A stretch of 64,000 bases of DNA from Corynebacterium comes (GTDB lineage: Bacteria > Actinomycetota > Actinomycetes > Mycobacteriales > Mycobacteriaceae): NCBI RefSeq assembly GCF_009734405.1, contig NZ_CP046453.1, positions 1,178,001 through 1,242,000 of the forward strand, written 5' to 3'. Positions 55,470-64,000 of this stretch are shown piece after piece. The notes beneath the pieces are model-generated. The model ran no database searches and was not told the DNA's origin. It was given only the letters and a program-made list of their open reading frames with translations. A program made the translations under genes and the position numbers. The number at the start of each line of letters is the position of its first letter. Within the stretch, counting starts at the first letter, position 1.

Positions 55470-58121
55470 GTGACTGAGACGACCGAGAACAACCGCCTTC
55501 TGCTCATCGACGGGCATTCGATGGCCTTCCGCGCCTTCTATGCCCTGCCTGCCGAGAACTTCTCCACCACGGGTGGTCAGCACACCAATGCGGTGTACGG
55601 ATTCCTCTCGATGCTGGCGAACATCCTGGCGGAGGAGAAGCCGGCGCACGTGGCGGTCGCCTTCGACGTGGGGCGCAAGACGTTCCGTACGGAGATGTTC
55701 CCCGAATACAAGGCGCAGCGGGAGGCCTCGCCGCCGGAGTTCAAGGGCCAGGTGGACATCCTGGAGGAGGTCCTGGGCACGCTCGGGATCACCACGCTGA
55801 GCAAGGAGAACTACGAGGCCGACGACATCCTCGCCACCCTGGCCACCGCTGCGACGCCGCTGGGGTATGAGACGCTCATCATCACCGGCGACCGCGACTA
55901 CCTGCAGCTGGTCGACGAACACACCACTGTGCTCTACCCGATGCGCGGCGTGTCCAACCTGCACCGTTTCACTCCCGAAGCCGTGGAGGAGAAGTACGGA
56001 CTGACCCCGGAGCAGTACCCGGATTTCGCGGCCCTGCGCGGCGACCCGTCCGACAACCTCCCTAACATCCCCGGCGTCGGCGAGAAGACCGCCACCAAGT
56101 GGATCCAGCAGTACGGCACGCTGGACAACCTCCTGGACCATGCGGATGAGATCAAGGGCAAGGCGGGGGAGAACTTCCGCGAGCGCATCGACCAGGTCCG
56201 CCTCAACCGTCGCCTCACCCACATGCTCACGGACATGGAGCTGCCCGTGGGGCCGGACCAGCTCACGCTCAGGCCGGCGGACGTGGGGGCAGTAGCCAAG
56301 CGTTTCGACGATCTCCAGTTCGGCGCCAACCTCCGCGAACGCGTCCTCGCCGCCGTGCCCACCGAGGGTGCCGTCGAGACCACCGTGCAGCTTGCCGACG
56401 TCGTCGTCGACCACACCCCGCTCGCCGCCTGGCTCGCAGCCCGTCAAGGCCAGGGGCTTGCCCTCTTCGTCACGGGTACGCCGGCGCCGAACCAGGGGGA
56501 CGCGACGGCGATCGCGGTCGTCGACAAGCAACGGCGTGCGGTGAGTGCTGAGCTCGCCGACCTGGACCCCGCGGACGAGAAGGCGCTGGCGGGGTGGCTG
56601 GCCTCGGAGGACCCGAAGTACCTGCACGAGTCGAAGGCCGCGTTCCACATGTTCGCCGGACGCGGGATGGAGCTCAACGGTGTGGTCCACGACACCGCCA
56701 TCGCCGCCTACCTGCTGCGGCCGGGGCAACGCACCTACGAGCTCAAGGACGTCTACCAGCGGCACCTGCAGCGCCAGCTCGCCGAACCGGAAGGCCAGCT
56801 CTCCCTGCTCGGGGACTCCACGCTGATCGACTCGGCGGCCGCCATCCTCGAACTCACCGAAGAGCTGACCAGGCAGCTCCAGGAGATCGACTCCTTCGAG
56901 CTCTACCACGACCTGGAGATCCCACTGGCCGGGATCCTCGCGCGGATGGAGGCGACGGGCATTGCGGTGGACGTCGAAACGCTCGAGGAGCAGCTGGCCA
57001 ACTTCGTCGAACAGGTCGCCCAGGAGGAGGTCGCCGCCCGCGAGCTGGCGGGGGATGACACGCTCAACCTGTCGAGCCCCAAACAGCTGCAGGTCGTGCT
57101 CTTCGAGACCTTCGGCATGCCCAAGACCAAGAAAACCAAGACCGGCTGGTCCACCGCGGCCAAGGAGATCGAACTGCTGGCGGTCAAGCACCCGCACCCG
57201 TTCCTCGACCACCTGCTGGCACACCGCGAGTACCAGAAGATGAAATCCACGCTGGAGGGCCTGATCAAGACCGTCCAGTCCGACGGGCGCATCCACACCA
57301 CCTTCAACCAGACCGTCGCCTCCACCGGGCGTTTGTCCTCCACCGAACCCAACCTGCAGAACATCCCCGTGCGCACCCCCGCCGGCCGGAAGATCCGCTC
57401 CGCCTTCGTGGTGGGCGCAGGCTACGAAACCCTGCTCACCGCCGACTACTCGCAGATCGAGATGCGCGTCATGGCGCACCTCTCCCAGGATCCCGGGCTC
57501 ACCGAGGCGTACAAGGAGGGCGAGGACCTGCACAACTACGTCGGCTCCAAGGTCTTCGAGGTGCCCATCGACAAGGTCACCCCCGAGCTGCGCCGTCGCG
57601 TCAAGGCCATGTCCTACGGCCTGGTCTACGGACTCTCCGCCTTCGGCCTGTCCCAGCAGCTGAACATCCCCGCCGGCGAGGCCAAGACCATCATGGACAA
57701 CTACTTCGAGCGCTTCGGCGGCGTCAAGCGCTACCTGGCCGAGGTCGTGGAGCAGGCACGCAAGGACGGCTACACCTCCACCCTCTTCGGCCGCCGCCGC
57801 TACCTGCCCGAACTCAACTCAGACAACCGTGTCGCCCGTGACAACGCCGAACGTGCGGCCCTGAACGCTCCGATCCAGGGCACGGCGGCGGACATCATCA
57901 AGGTGGCCATGATCCGCGTCGACCGTGAGTTCCGGGCCGCGGGCGTGAAGTCCCGGGTGCTGCTGCAGGTCCACGATGAGCTCGTCGTCGAGATCGCCCC
58001 GGGTGAGCTGGAGCAGGTCCAGGAGATCCTTGAGCGCGAGATGGGCTCGGCCATCACCCTGCGGGTGCCGCTGGAGGTGTCCGCCGGTTCCGGGGCGAAC
58101 TGGGACGAGGCTGCGCACTAG
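55470..58121 (+). CDS. polA: DNA polymerase I
   Basis: Repair and Okazaki-fragment polymerase, 883 aa. 5' nuclease domain (about 1-300: LLLIDGHSMAFRAFYALP, ADDILATLA, GVGEKTA), a central exonuclease-like domain without the DxE and HDxKYD catalytic residues (it reads HESKAAFHM), and a family A polymerase domain (TADYSQIEMRVMAHLS; RRRVKAMSYGLVYG; QVHDELVVE). Proofreading is therefore probably absent, as in mycobacteria. GTG 55470 was chosen to match the family start MTETTENN; no ribosome site, and the message may be leaderless. Confidence 0.97.
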   Translation: MTETTENNRLLLIDGHSMAFRAFYALPAENFSTTGGQHTNAVYGFLSMLANILAEEKPAHVAVAFDVGRKTFRTEMFPEYKAQREASPPEFKGQVDILEEVLGTLGITTLSKENYEADDILATLATAATPLGYETLIITGDRDYLQLVDEHTTVLYPMRGVSNLHRFTPEAVEEKYGLTPEQYPDFAALRGDPSDNLPNIPGVGEKTATKWIQQYGTLDNLLDHADEIKGKAGENFRERIDQVRLNRRLTHMLTDMELPVGPDQLTLRPADVGAVAKRFDDLQFGANLRERVLAAVPTEGAVETTVQLADVVVDHTPLAAWLAARQGQGLALFVTGTPAPNQGDATAIAVVDKQRRAVSAELADLDPADEKALAGWLASEDPKYLHESKAAFHMFAGRGMELNGVVHDTAIAAYLLRPGQRTYELKDVYQRHLQRQLAEPEGQLSLLGDSTLIDSAAAILELTEELTRQLQEIDSFELYHDLEIPLAGILARMEATGIAVDVETLEEQLANFVEQVAQEEVAARELAGDDTLNLSSPKQLQVVLFETFGMPKTKKTKTGWSTAAKEIELLAVKHPHPFLDHLLAHREYQKMKSTLEGLIKTVQSDGRIHTTFNQTVASTGRLSSTEPNLQNIPVRTPAGRKIRSAFVVGAGYETLLTADYSQIEMRVMAHLSQDPGLTEAYKEGEDLHNYVGSKVFEVPIDKVTPELRRRVKAMSYGLVYGLSAFGLSQQLNIPAGEAKTIMDNYFERFGGVKRYLAEVVEQARKDGYTSTLFGRRRYLPELNSDNRVARDNAERAALNAPIQGTAADIIKVAMIRVDREFRAAGVKSRVLLQVHDELVVEIAPGELEQVQEILEREMGSAITLRVPLEVSAGSGANWDEAAH

Positions 58122-58139
58122 GGGTGTGGAAAGCCCCGT

Positions 58140-58227
58140 GGCAAAGGGCGCGATCTCGACTACGCGGCCGCGCCCTTTGCCCCGCCCCTGCGTAGTTTGG
58201 TGAGCCCCTTGCGTCGTTGAGATCGCG
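58140..58227. repeat. Nested inverted repeats between polA and the DUF559 gene
   Basis: A perfect 13-base inverted repeat GGCAAAGGGCGCG (58140-58152) / CGCGCCCTTTGCC (58169-58181). Overlapping it, ACTACGC (58159-58165) pairs with GCGTAGT (58190-58196), and CGCGATCTCGAC (58149-58160) matches GTTGAGATCGCG (58216-58227) at 11 of 12. The site lies between convergent genes; a bidirectional terminator lacking T tracts or a REP-like element are options. Confidence 0.5.
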
Positions 58228-58231
58228 TCTT

Positions 58232-59164
58232 TCAGTCCCGGATCTTCCTGCCCAGCTCCTCCCGACCGCGCAGCGCGTCGAGGACGATGCCGAACATCGG
58301 GCACCACCCGTCCGCGTCAAGCTCCAGGTCCCTCGCCCGGACCCGGCGCACCTGCAGGCCGAGGTTGAGAAGGAGGACCTCCCGTTCACGTTCCTTCAGC
58401 ACCGTCTCCCGGGTCGTCCGGCCGAAGGCACCCTCCTCGTACTTGATGTCGCCGTCGAACTCCAGCACCAGCCATTCATTGATGAGCAGATCGACGGGGT
58501 AGCTCCGCCCATCGGCCTCGAAACGGACCTGTGTCCTTATTTCCTCCACCCCGGGCAGATCCGCGATGATCAGCCGTATCCGCGCAAGTGACTCCTGCGG
58601 GCTGTCGGAGTCGGGCACGGAGAGGTCGAGCACCCTCCGCACGGTGCCCACGCCCTTGAAACGCGGTCCCCGGAGGAGGCCGGAGCGCCAGGTCTGCATG
58701 CTCACCTCGGGCCACCGTCGGCGGGCGGAGTCGAGGGCGACCACTCCGTCGGCCAGGCCGTGCAGGACGGCGATGTCGCGCAGGGTGCGGTAGATAGCTG
58801 TCAGGCGGATCCCCTCGCGCTCCACCACCTCGTCCTCCCCCAGATTCCGGTAGCGGAAGCGGACGCCCTCCGGCCAGTAGCGTTGTCCGCCCGGTTTCCG
58901 CTTTCCCGGGTAAGTGACCTCCACGGTGTCCTCCCAGCCGGGCAACTCGATCCCGATCAACCGGGCGGCGGATTTCCCGCACACCACCGCGGTGTCCATG
59001 GTCAGCCCGACCGCGAACGCCCGCGCCGCGGATTTCTCCCACGGTGCGAGCGGGGTCCACAGCTCATCGGTCACGGCGATCTCCGCGGTGAGCAGCGTGT
59101 GGCCCGCCCGGTCACTCAGTCCGCGGACGTCGACGAAGCCGAGTTCCTTCCCCCAGTTCCTCAT
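58232..59164 (-). CDS. DUF559/Vsr-like predicted nuclease-fold protein
   Basis: Protein of 310 aa. The C-terminal part (about 210-300) has YPVDLLINEWLVLEFDGDIKYEEG, then a Lys/Arg-rich helix and NLGLQVRRVRARDLE. This is the PD-(D/E)xK layout of DUF559 and Vsr-like nucleases. The N-terminal two-thirds resemble actinobacterial proteins of unknown role (AbiEi-like antitoxin folds are one possibility). No partner toxin adjoins it. ATG 59164 chosen because the upstream extension lacks protein-like composition. Confidence 0.65.
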   Translation of the reverse strand: MRNWGKELGFVDVRGLSDRAGHTLLTAEIAVTDELWTPLAPWEKSAARAFAVGLTMDTAVVCGKSAARLIGIELPGWEDTVEVTYPGKRKPGGQRYWPEGVRFRYRNLGEDEVVEREGIRLTAIYRTLRDIAVLHGLADGVVALDSARRRWPEVSMQTWRSGLLRGPRFKGVGTVRRVLDLSVPDSDSPQESLARIRLIIADLPGVEEIRTQVRFEADGRSYPVDLLINEWLVLEFDGDIKYEEGAFGRTTRETVLKEREREVLLLNLGLQVRRVRARDLELDADGWCPMFGIVLDALRGREELGRKIRD

Positions 59165-59235
59165 ACCCGCATGGTCGCCTGCCGGCGCCCCCGCGTCCAC
59201 CCGCCGTCCCCGCGGGCCGGGAATCTGTGGATGGT

Positions 59236-59991
59236 TCAGTCGGCCGCCTGTGCAATGAAGATTGCGGTACCCGGGAAGATCCTGCCCCGATCGGGCGACC
59301 ACTGGCCCCAGGTCTCGGTGAGCGAGTCCGGCCATTCCGGTTCGATGATGTCCTGCAGGACGAAGCCGGCGGCGACCAGCGCGCGGACCCAGTCACCGAT
59401 GGTGCGGTGGAATTCGGCGTAGGTGACCAGGCCGTTGTCGTCGGTCTCCACGTATTCACGCTCAAAGTAGCTGATCTGGGCCTCGAACTGTTCCGGGTCG
59501 TCGGGGAAGATCCACCGCATGGGGTGGGTGACGGAGAAGACGAGGCGGCCGCCGGGGCGCAGTACCCGGGCGACGTCGACAAGCACGGACGTGACGTCGG
59601 GTACGAAGGGCAGGGCCCCGAAGGCGGAGAAGGCGACGTCGAAGGAGTGGTCCAGGTAGGGAAGCGCCTGCGCGTCGGCCTGGACGAGAGGGACGGCGCC
59701 GTCGGAGTGGCGGAGCATGCCGAGGGAGAGGTCGAAGGCGGTGATGAAGCCGGCGCCGTCGCGGGCCAGCCAGGAGGAGCACGGTGCGGAGCCGCAGCCG
59801 ATCTCGAGGACGGCCAGATCGCGGACGTCGCCCAGCAGCCGCGCGTCAGCCTCGGTGATCATCTCCGGGCACCAGTGGAATCCGTCCAGATAGCTGCGAT
59901 GACGTGCGTGGTAGTCGGCGGCGTCGTGGTCCCACCAGGATCGGTTTGCCGAGGAAGCTGAGTCGGGTGAGGTCGATGAGGTCAATGGCAT
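59236..59991 (-). CDS. Class I SAM-dependent methyltransferase (UbiE-like)
   Basis: Protein of 251 aa. WWDHDAADYHARH leads to SAM loop VLEIGCGSAPCSSWLARDGA, acidic end of strand two (TAFDLS), QADAQALPYLDHSFDVAFSAFGALPFV and VLRPGGRLVFSVTHPMRW. The target is unknown. A methyltransferase at this place beside rpsA is common in actinobacteria. It is divergent from rpsA with 206 bases between them. Confidence 0.85.
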   Translation of the reverse strand: MPLTSSTSPDSASSANRSWWDHDAADYHARHRSYLDGFHWCPEMITEADARLLGDVRDLAVLEIGCGSAPCSSWLARDGAGFITAFDLSLGMLRHSDGAVPLVQADAQALPYLDHSFDVAFSAFGALPFVPDVTSVLVDVARVLRPGGRLVFSVTHPMRWIFPDDPEQFEAQISYFEREYVETDDNGLVTYAEFHRTIGDWVRALVAAGFVLQDIIEPEWPDSLTETWGQWSPDRGRIFPGTAIFIAQAAD

Positions 59992-60197
59992 AGATTCCTT
60001 CTCCGTGGTGTTTGCCCCTGTGCGTGTGAGGCGGTAGGGTTTTAGGCGCGTGTCTGTGCTTTGCGGTGCTGCGGGCTGTAATAGGAGGGTCTGGGCAGTT
60101 GCAGGGTGAGATCGACCCCGTCGGAAGGCCGACGGGCACCGAGAGACACGTTCCTGTCCACTTACTATCTCCTATCCAACTCGGAGCAACTCAACAC

Positions 60198-61658
60198 ATG
60201 TCCAACACCACTACCCCTCAGGTTGCCATCAACGACATCGGCACCGCTGAGGACTTCCTCGCAGCAGTCGACGCGACCATCAAGTACTTCAACGATGGCG
60301 ACATCGTTGAGGGCACCGTCGTCAAGGTCGATCGTGACGAGGTCCTGCTCGACATCGGCTACAAGACCGAGGGCGTCATCCCGTCCCGCGAGCTGTCGAT
60401 CAAGCACGATGTCAACCCGGACGAGGTCGTCCAGGTCGGCGATCAGATCGACGCACTGGTCCTCACCAAGGAGGACAAGGAGGGTCGCCTGATCCTCTCC
60501 AAGAAGCGTGCACAGTACGAGCGCGCATGGGGTGCGATCGAGGAGCTGCAGGCGAAGGACGAGCCGGTCACCGGTACCGTCATCGAGGTCGTCAAGGGCG
60601 GCCTGATCCTGGACATCGGTCTGCGCGGCTTCCTGCCGGCCTCCCTCGTCGAGATGCGTCGCGTCCGCGACCTGGACCCGTACATCGGCCAGGAGCTCGA
60701 GGCGAAGATCATCGAGCTGGACAAGCACCGCAACAACGTGGTCCTGTCCCGCCGGGCATGGCTCGAGCAGACCCAGTCCGAGGTCCGCTCCGAGTTCCTG
60801 CACCAGCTGCAGAAGGGCCAGGTCCGCAAGGGCGTCGTCTCCTCCATCGTCAACTTCGGCGCATTCGTCGATCTCGGCGGTGTCGACGGACTGGTTCACG
60901 TCTCCGAGCTGTCCTGGAAGCACATCGATCACCCGTCTGAGGTCGTCACCGTCGGCGACGAGGTCACCGTTGAGGTTCTCGACGTCGATCTCGACCGCGA
61001 GCGTGTCTCCCTGTCGCTGAAGGCGACCCAGGAGGATCCGTGGCGCGTGTTCGCCCGCACCCACGCTGTGGGCCAGATCGTCCCGGGCAAGGTCACCAAG
61101 CTCGTTCCGTTCGGCTCCTTCGTCCGCGTCGAAGAGGGGATCGAGGGCCTGGTCCACATCTCCGAGCTGGCTCAGCGCCACGTCGAGGTTCCGGACCAGG
61201 TTGTCACCGTCGGCCAGGAGGCAATGGTCAAGGTCATCGACATCGACCTCGAGCGTCGTCGTATCTCCCTGTCCCTCAAGCAGGCTGACGAGGATTACAC
61301 CGAGGAGTTCGACCCGTCCAAGTACGGCATGGCCGACTCCTACGACGAGCAGGGCAACTACATCTTCCCTGAGGGCTTCGATTCGGAGACCAACGAGTGG
61401 CTCGAAGGCTTCGACGAGCAGCGCGAGGCCTGGGAAGGTCGCTACGCTGAGGCCGATCGTCGCCACCAGCTGCACACCGCTCAGATCGAGCGTCACCGTG
61501 TCGCTGCGGCAGAGGCTGCCGAGCAGGCTGCCACCAACTACTCCTCCGAGTCTGAGGATGCTGCTCCGGCATCCGAGGACGCTCCGGAGAGCACCGGTGG
61601 TTCCCTGGCTTCCGACGAGCAGCTCGCTGCTCTGCGCGAGAAGCTGGCCGGCAACTAA
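60198..61658 (+). CDS. rpsA: 30S ribosomal protein S1
   Basis: RNA-binding ribosomal protein of 486 aa with four S1 domains (about residues 35-105, 122-190, 208-278, 295-365; for example GTVVKVDRDEVLLDIGYKTEG and GVVSSIVNFGAFVDLGGVDGLVHVSELSW). The acidic tail (about 370-486) is rich in Glu, Ala and Ser. Codon use is strongly biased to preferred codons, as in highly expressed genes. The ribosome site is poor (GGAG 13 bases away), so S1 autoregulation or leaderless features may apply. Confidence 0.97.
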   Translation: MSNTTTPQVAINDIGTAEDFLAAVDATIKYFNDGDIVEGTVVKVDRDEVLLDIGYKTEGVIPSRELSIKHDVNPDEVVQVGDQIDALVLTKEDKEGRLILSKKRAQYERAWGAIEELQAKDEPVTGTVIEVVKGGLILDIGLRGFLPASLVEMRRVRDLDPYIGQELEAKIIELDKHRNNVVLSRRAWLEQTQSEVRSEFLHQLQKGQVRKGVVSSIVNFGAFVDLGGVDGLVHVSELSWKHIDHPSEVVTVGDEVTVEVLDVDLDRERVSLSLKATQEDPWRVFARTHAVGQIVPGKVTKLVPFGSFVRVEEGIEGLVHISELAQRHVEVPDQVVTVGQEAMVKVIDIDLERRRISLSLKQADEDYTEEFDPSKYGMADSYDEQGNYIFPEGFDSETNEWLEGFDEQREAWEGRYAEADRRHQLHTAQIERHRVAAAEAAEQAATNYSSESEDAAPASEDAPESTGGSLASDEQLAALREKLAGN

Positions 61659-61672
61659 CTGCTGACCTGAAG

Positions 61673-61710
61673 ACCGCGGTGTGAGGATTATCCTCACACC
61701 GCGGTTTTTC
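61673..61710 (+). terminator. Terminator after rpsA
   Basis: A 15-pair perfect stem ACCGCGGTGTGAGGA / TCCTCACACCGCGGT with TTA loop, followed by TTTTC. Confidence 0.9.
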
Positions 61711-62029
61711 TGTTCCCCGGGTAGCCCGGCGTTGTCCCGGGTGGTTATGTCATCTTCCGTTCGCGCAGTCAACCAACATAAACAGAAATAATCCGGGGGA
61801 AATCTCTTCCATATGTGCGGGTTTCCGCCTAAAGTCGAGGGCAGCCGAGCTTGTTCGGCGTCGGTGCCCTGAGCGAGGTCTCGCCCACTTCCATGCACGA
61901 GGAGACTGGATTCGTGGCCGCCGGTTATAACCGGGTCCGGATCTTTCGGGCCCGTACGACACAGTTCCGCGGTGTGCCGGACCCGACAACGTTGCCGCCA
62001 CGCCGGACCCCCACGAAAGGTCTGCACAG
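61711..62029 (+). promoter_or_regulatory. Palindrome-rich upstream region/leader of ptsG
   Basis: 319 bases without a gene. The left part (to about 61835) is AT-richer (for example CAACATAAACAGAAATAAT) and probably holds the promoter and regulator sites. The right part is folded: GGGCA...TGCCC hairpin (about 61840-61871), perfect palindrome CCGGTTATAACCGG (61921-61934), and GGGTCCGG (61933-61940) with CCGGACCC (61977-61984). GAAAGG at 62016-62021 is the ptsG ribosome site. Confidence 0.5.
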
Positions 62030-63997
62030 ATGGCCTCGAAGACAACGACGACCTCCCAACACATCCTCCGCGAGATCGGCGGGCCGGAGAACGTCTCCAA
62101 CCTCACCTACTGCGCCACCCGCCTGCGTTTCCAGCTCAATGACTCGAGCAAGGTCGACATCGACAAGCTGGAATCGGATCCAGCCGTGCTCGGTGTGGTC
62201 AAGCAGGGAGACACAGGCCTGCAGGTGGTCATGGGCGGCGGCGTGGCGGACTACTACAACGCCCTGGTCAAGGAGCCCGGCATGGGCGAGGGAGATGAGA
62301 AATCCGCCTCGTCCAAGAAGGAGTACGAGGGGGTCCGCGGCAAGTACTCCTACGTGGACTTCGCCTTCGAGTTCCTCTCCGACACCTTCCGCCCGATTCT
62401 GTGGGCGCTGCTCGGCGCCTCCCTGATCATCACCCTGCTCGTGCTGGCGGACACCTTCGGGTGGCAGGAGTTCCGCGCCCCGATGGATGAACAGCCGGAC
62501 ACCTACGTGTTCATGCACGCGATGTGGCGCTCGGTGTTCTACTTCCTGCCCATCATGGTCGGCGCCACCGCCGCCCGGAAGCTGGGTGCGAACGAATGGG
62601 TCGGTGCGGCCATCCCGGCGGCACTGCTCACGCCTGAGTTCCTCGCGCTGGGCGCGGCCGGCGACTCCGTCACCGTGTTCGGTCTGCCGATGGTCCTCAA
62701 CGACTACTCCGGGCAGGTCTTCCCGCCGCTGATCGCAGCCGTCGGGCTGTTCTGGGTGGAGAAGCTGCTGAAGAAGATCATCCCCGCGGCGGTGCAGATG
62801 GTGTTCGTGCCGTTCTTCTCGCTGCTCATCATGATCCCGGCGACGGCGTTCCTGCTCGGCCCGTTCGGCATCGGCGTCGGTAACGGAATCGCCAGCATGC
62901 TCGAGGCGGTCAACGGGTTCTCGCCGTTCATCCTGGCGATCATCATCCCCATGCTCTACCCGTTCCTCGTGCCGCTGGGTCTGCACTGGCCGTTGAACGC
63001 CATCATGATCCAGAACATCGCCACCCTGGGTTATGACTTCATCCAGGGCCCCATGGGCGCGTGGAACTTCGCCTGCTTCGGAGTGGTCACGGGCGTAATG
63101 GTCATCTCCATCCGGGAGAAGAACGTACCGATGCGTCAGGTCTCCCTCGGCGGCATGCTCGCCGGCCTGCTGGGCGGTATCTCCGAACCCTCCCTCTACG
63201 GTGTGCTGCTGCGCTTCAAGAAGACCTACGCCCGTCTGCTGCCGGGTTGTTTCATCGGCGGTGTGGTCATGGGCATCTTCGACGTCAAGGCCTATGCCTT
63301 CGTGTTCACCTCGCTGCTGACCATCCCGGCGATGGACCCGATCCCGGGTTACGCCCTCGGCCTGGCCGCCGCGTTCTTCACCTCCCTGCTGCTGGTGGTC
63401 TTCCTCGACTACCGCGGCAAGGATGAGAAGGCCGAGGCCCTGGCCCGGATCGCTGCCGAGCGGGAGGAAGCCAATGAGGCCGAGGACGAGCGTATCGACG
63501 CCGCCTACATCCCCGCCGCCGACACCATCCAGATCTCCACTCCGCTGGCCGGCCGTGTCATCCCGCTGGCGGAGGTGCCCGACGAGGCCTTCGCCGCCGG
63601 GGCGGTGGGCAAGGGCGTGGCCATCGACCCCACCGGCGACACCGTTTTCGCCCCGGCGGACGGCTCGGTGATGGTGGCCTTCCCGACGGGCCACGCCATC
63701 GGCCTGAAGCTGGACAGCGGGGTGCAGCTGCTGGTGCACATCGGCATCGACACAGTGAAGATGGAAGGCAAGGGCTTCGAGCTGCTCGTGGCCAAGGGTG
63801 AGCGCGTCACCGCCGGCCAGCCCCTGGTCCGCTTCGACCGCGCCGCCATCGAGGCCGCCGGCTACAGCGCCATCACCCCCGTGGTGGTAACCAATCACCG
63901 CAAGCTTGCCGACGTCGTCCCCCTCGACTGCCCCGAAGAGGTCGCCCTAGGTGACCAGATCCTGGACATCACCCCGAAGGTGACCGAAAAGGTCTAG
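62030..63997 (+). CDS. ptsG: PTS glucose-specific enzyme II BCA
   Basis: Glucose permease that imports and phosphorylates glucose with phosphate passed from HPr; 655 aa. EIIB (about 1-85) has the phospho-cysteine C28 in YCATRLRF. EIIC (about 105-470) spans the membrane about ten times (FRPILWALLGASLIITLLV; GGISEPSLYGVLLR). EIIA (about 500-640) has the active His H570 in VHIGIDTVK. Long segments agree with C. glutamicum PtsG as recalled, but the Ala/Gly-rich linker before EIIA in that protein is replaced by a short Glu/Ala-rich one. The stop lies 4 bases before the window end. Confidence 0.94.
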   Translation: MASKTTTTSQHILREIGGPENVSNLTYCATRLRFQLNDSSKVDIDKLESDPAVLGVVKQGDTGLQVVMGGGVADYYNALVKEPGMGEGDEKSASSKKEYEGVRGKYSYVDFAFEFLSDTFRPILWALLGASLIITLLVLADTFGWQEFRAPMDEQPDTYVFMHAMWRSVFYFLPIMVGATAARKLGANEWVGAAIPAALLTPEFLALGAAGDSVTVFGLPMVLNDYSGQVFPPLIAAVGLFWVEKLLKKIIPAAVQMVFVPFFSLLIMIPATAFLLGPFGIGVGNGIASMLEAVNGFSPFILAIIIPMLYPFLVPLGLHWPLNAIMIQNIATLGYDFIQGPMGAWNFACFGVVTGVMVISIREKNVPMRQVSLGGMLAGLLGGISEPSLYGVLLRFKKTYARLLPGCFIGGVVMGIFDVKAYAFVFTSLLTIPAMDPIPGYALGLAAAFFTSLLLVVFLDYRGKDEKAEALARIAAEREEANEAEDERIDAAYIPAADTIQISTPLAGRVIPLAEVPDEAFAAGAVGKGVAIDPTGDTVFAPADGSVMVAFPTGHAIGLKLDSGVQLLVHIGIDTVKMEGKGFELLVAKGERVTAGQPLVRFDRAAIEAAGYSAITPVVVTNHRKLADVVPLDCPEEVALGDQILDITPKVTEKV

Positions 63998-64000
63998 GCG

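Noticed and set aside
60165..62045. 626-aa frame antisense to rpsA
   Set aside because: Leu/Asp-rich mirror of the S1 codons and it runs through the rpsA terminator.
61925..63898. 657-aa frame antisense to ptsG
   Set aside because: Composition is His/Gly/Asp-rich antisense of PtsG; no family pattern.

Overview
The window is a stretch of high-GC actinobacterial chromosome. It is best read as the genus Corynebacterium. The order serA, leuB, odx-like, gltX, leuC-leuD with a divergent IclR regulator, gpsA, ddl, thiL, ung, recG, rsmD, coaD, polA, rpsA and ptsG matches, from memory, the C. glutamicum chromosome, and the glucose permease is very close to C. glutamicum PtsG. No integrase, transposase, phage gene or CRISPR array was found. 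It is core chromosome with small accessory inserts.

Layout. 1-4.3 kb: four membrane proteins on the plus strand (the end of a Kup potassium transporter, an AI-2E/PerM exporter, a ZIP metal transporter and a DUF2231 protein). 4.4-6.9 kb: a minus-strand NrtA/SsuA-type ABC importer with a McbR-like box upstream. 7-8.8 kb: a DUF262 (GmrS-like) protein. 8.9-12.8 kb: serA, then an OsmC / acyl-CoA-dehydrogenase-like / flavin-reductase operon. 13-24 kb: leuB, a lipoprotein, a cNMP-CBS-DUF294 signalling protein with a DnaQ-like exonuclease, an oxaloacetate-decarboxylase-like FAH enzyme, an isochorismate synthase, a secreted esterase, gltX, and a two-gene XRE-DUF2975 module. 24.8-25.9 kb: tRNA-Gln, two identical tRNA-Glu genes and an unexplained structured interval between them.

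26-31 kb: an HD hydrolase, a secreted DUF2202 protein, and a divergent two-gene operon (SbnA-like PLP synthase, then an FAD-binding/PLP-decarboxylase fusion). A CsoR-like palindrome (ATACCC-N4-GGGTAT) lies between the divergent genes. This is the best candidate for an undescribed pathway. 31-46 kb: leucine biosynthesis under LtbR, then housekeeping genes for sanitising nucleotides, lipid glycerol-P, peptidoglycan, thiamine, DNA repair and CoA. 46-55 kb: a DUF222/HNH protein with a broken-looking 5' end, an SDR, a TIM-barrel isomerase, a Nudix hydrolase, a polar amino-acid ABC importer co-transcribed with a DUF368 (PopT-like) lipid-carrier translocase, a small secreted protein and a GH3 enzyme. 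55-64 kb: an odd tRNA-Leu(CAA), polA, a DUF559 protein, a methyltransferase, rpsA and ptsG with a palindrome-rich leader.

Start sites were chosen from Shine-Dalgarno matches, four-base overlaps and family N-termini. Functions come from motif recognition, not from database searches.
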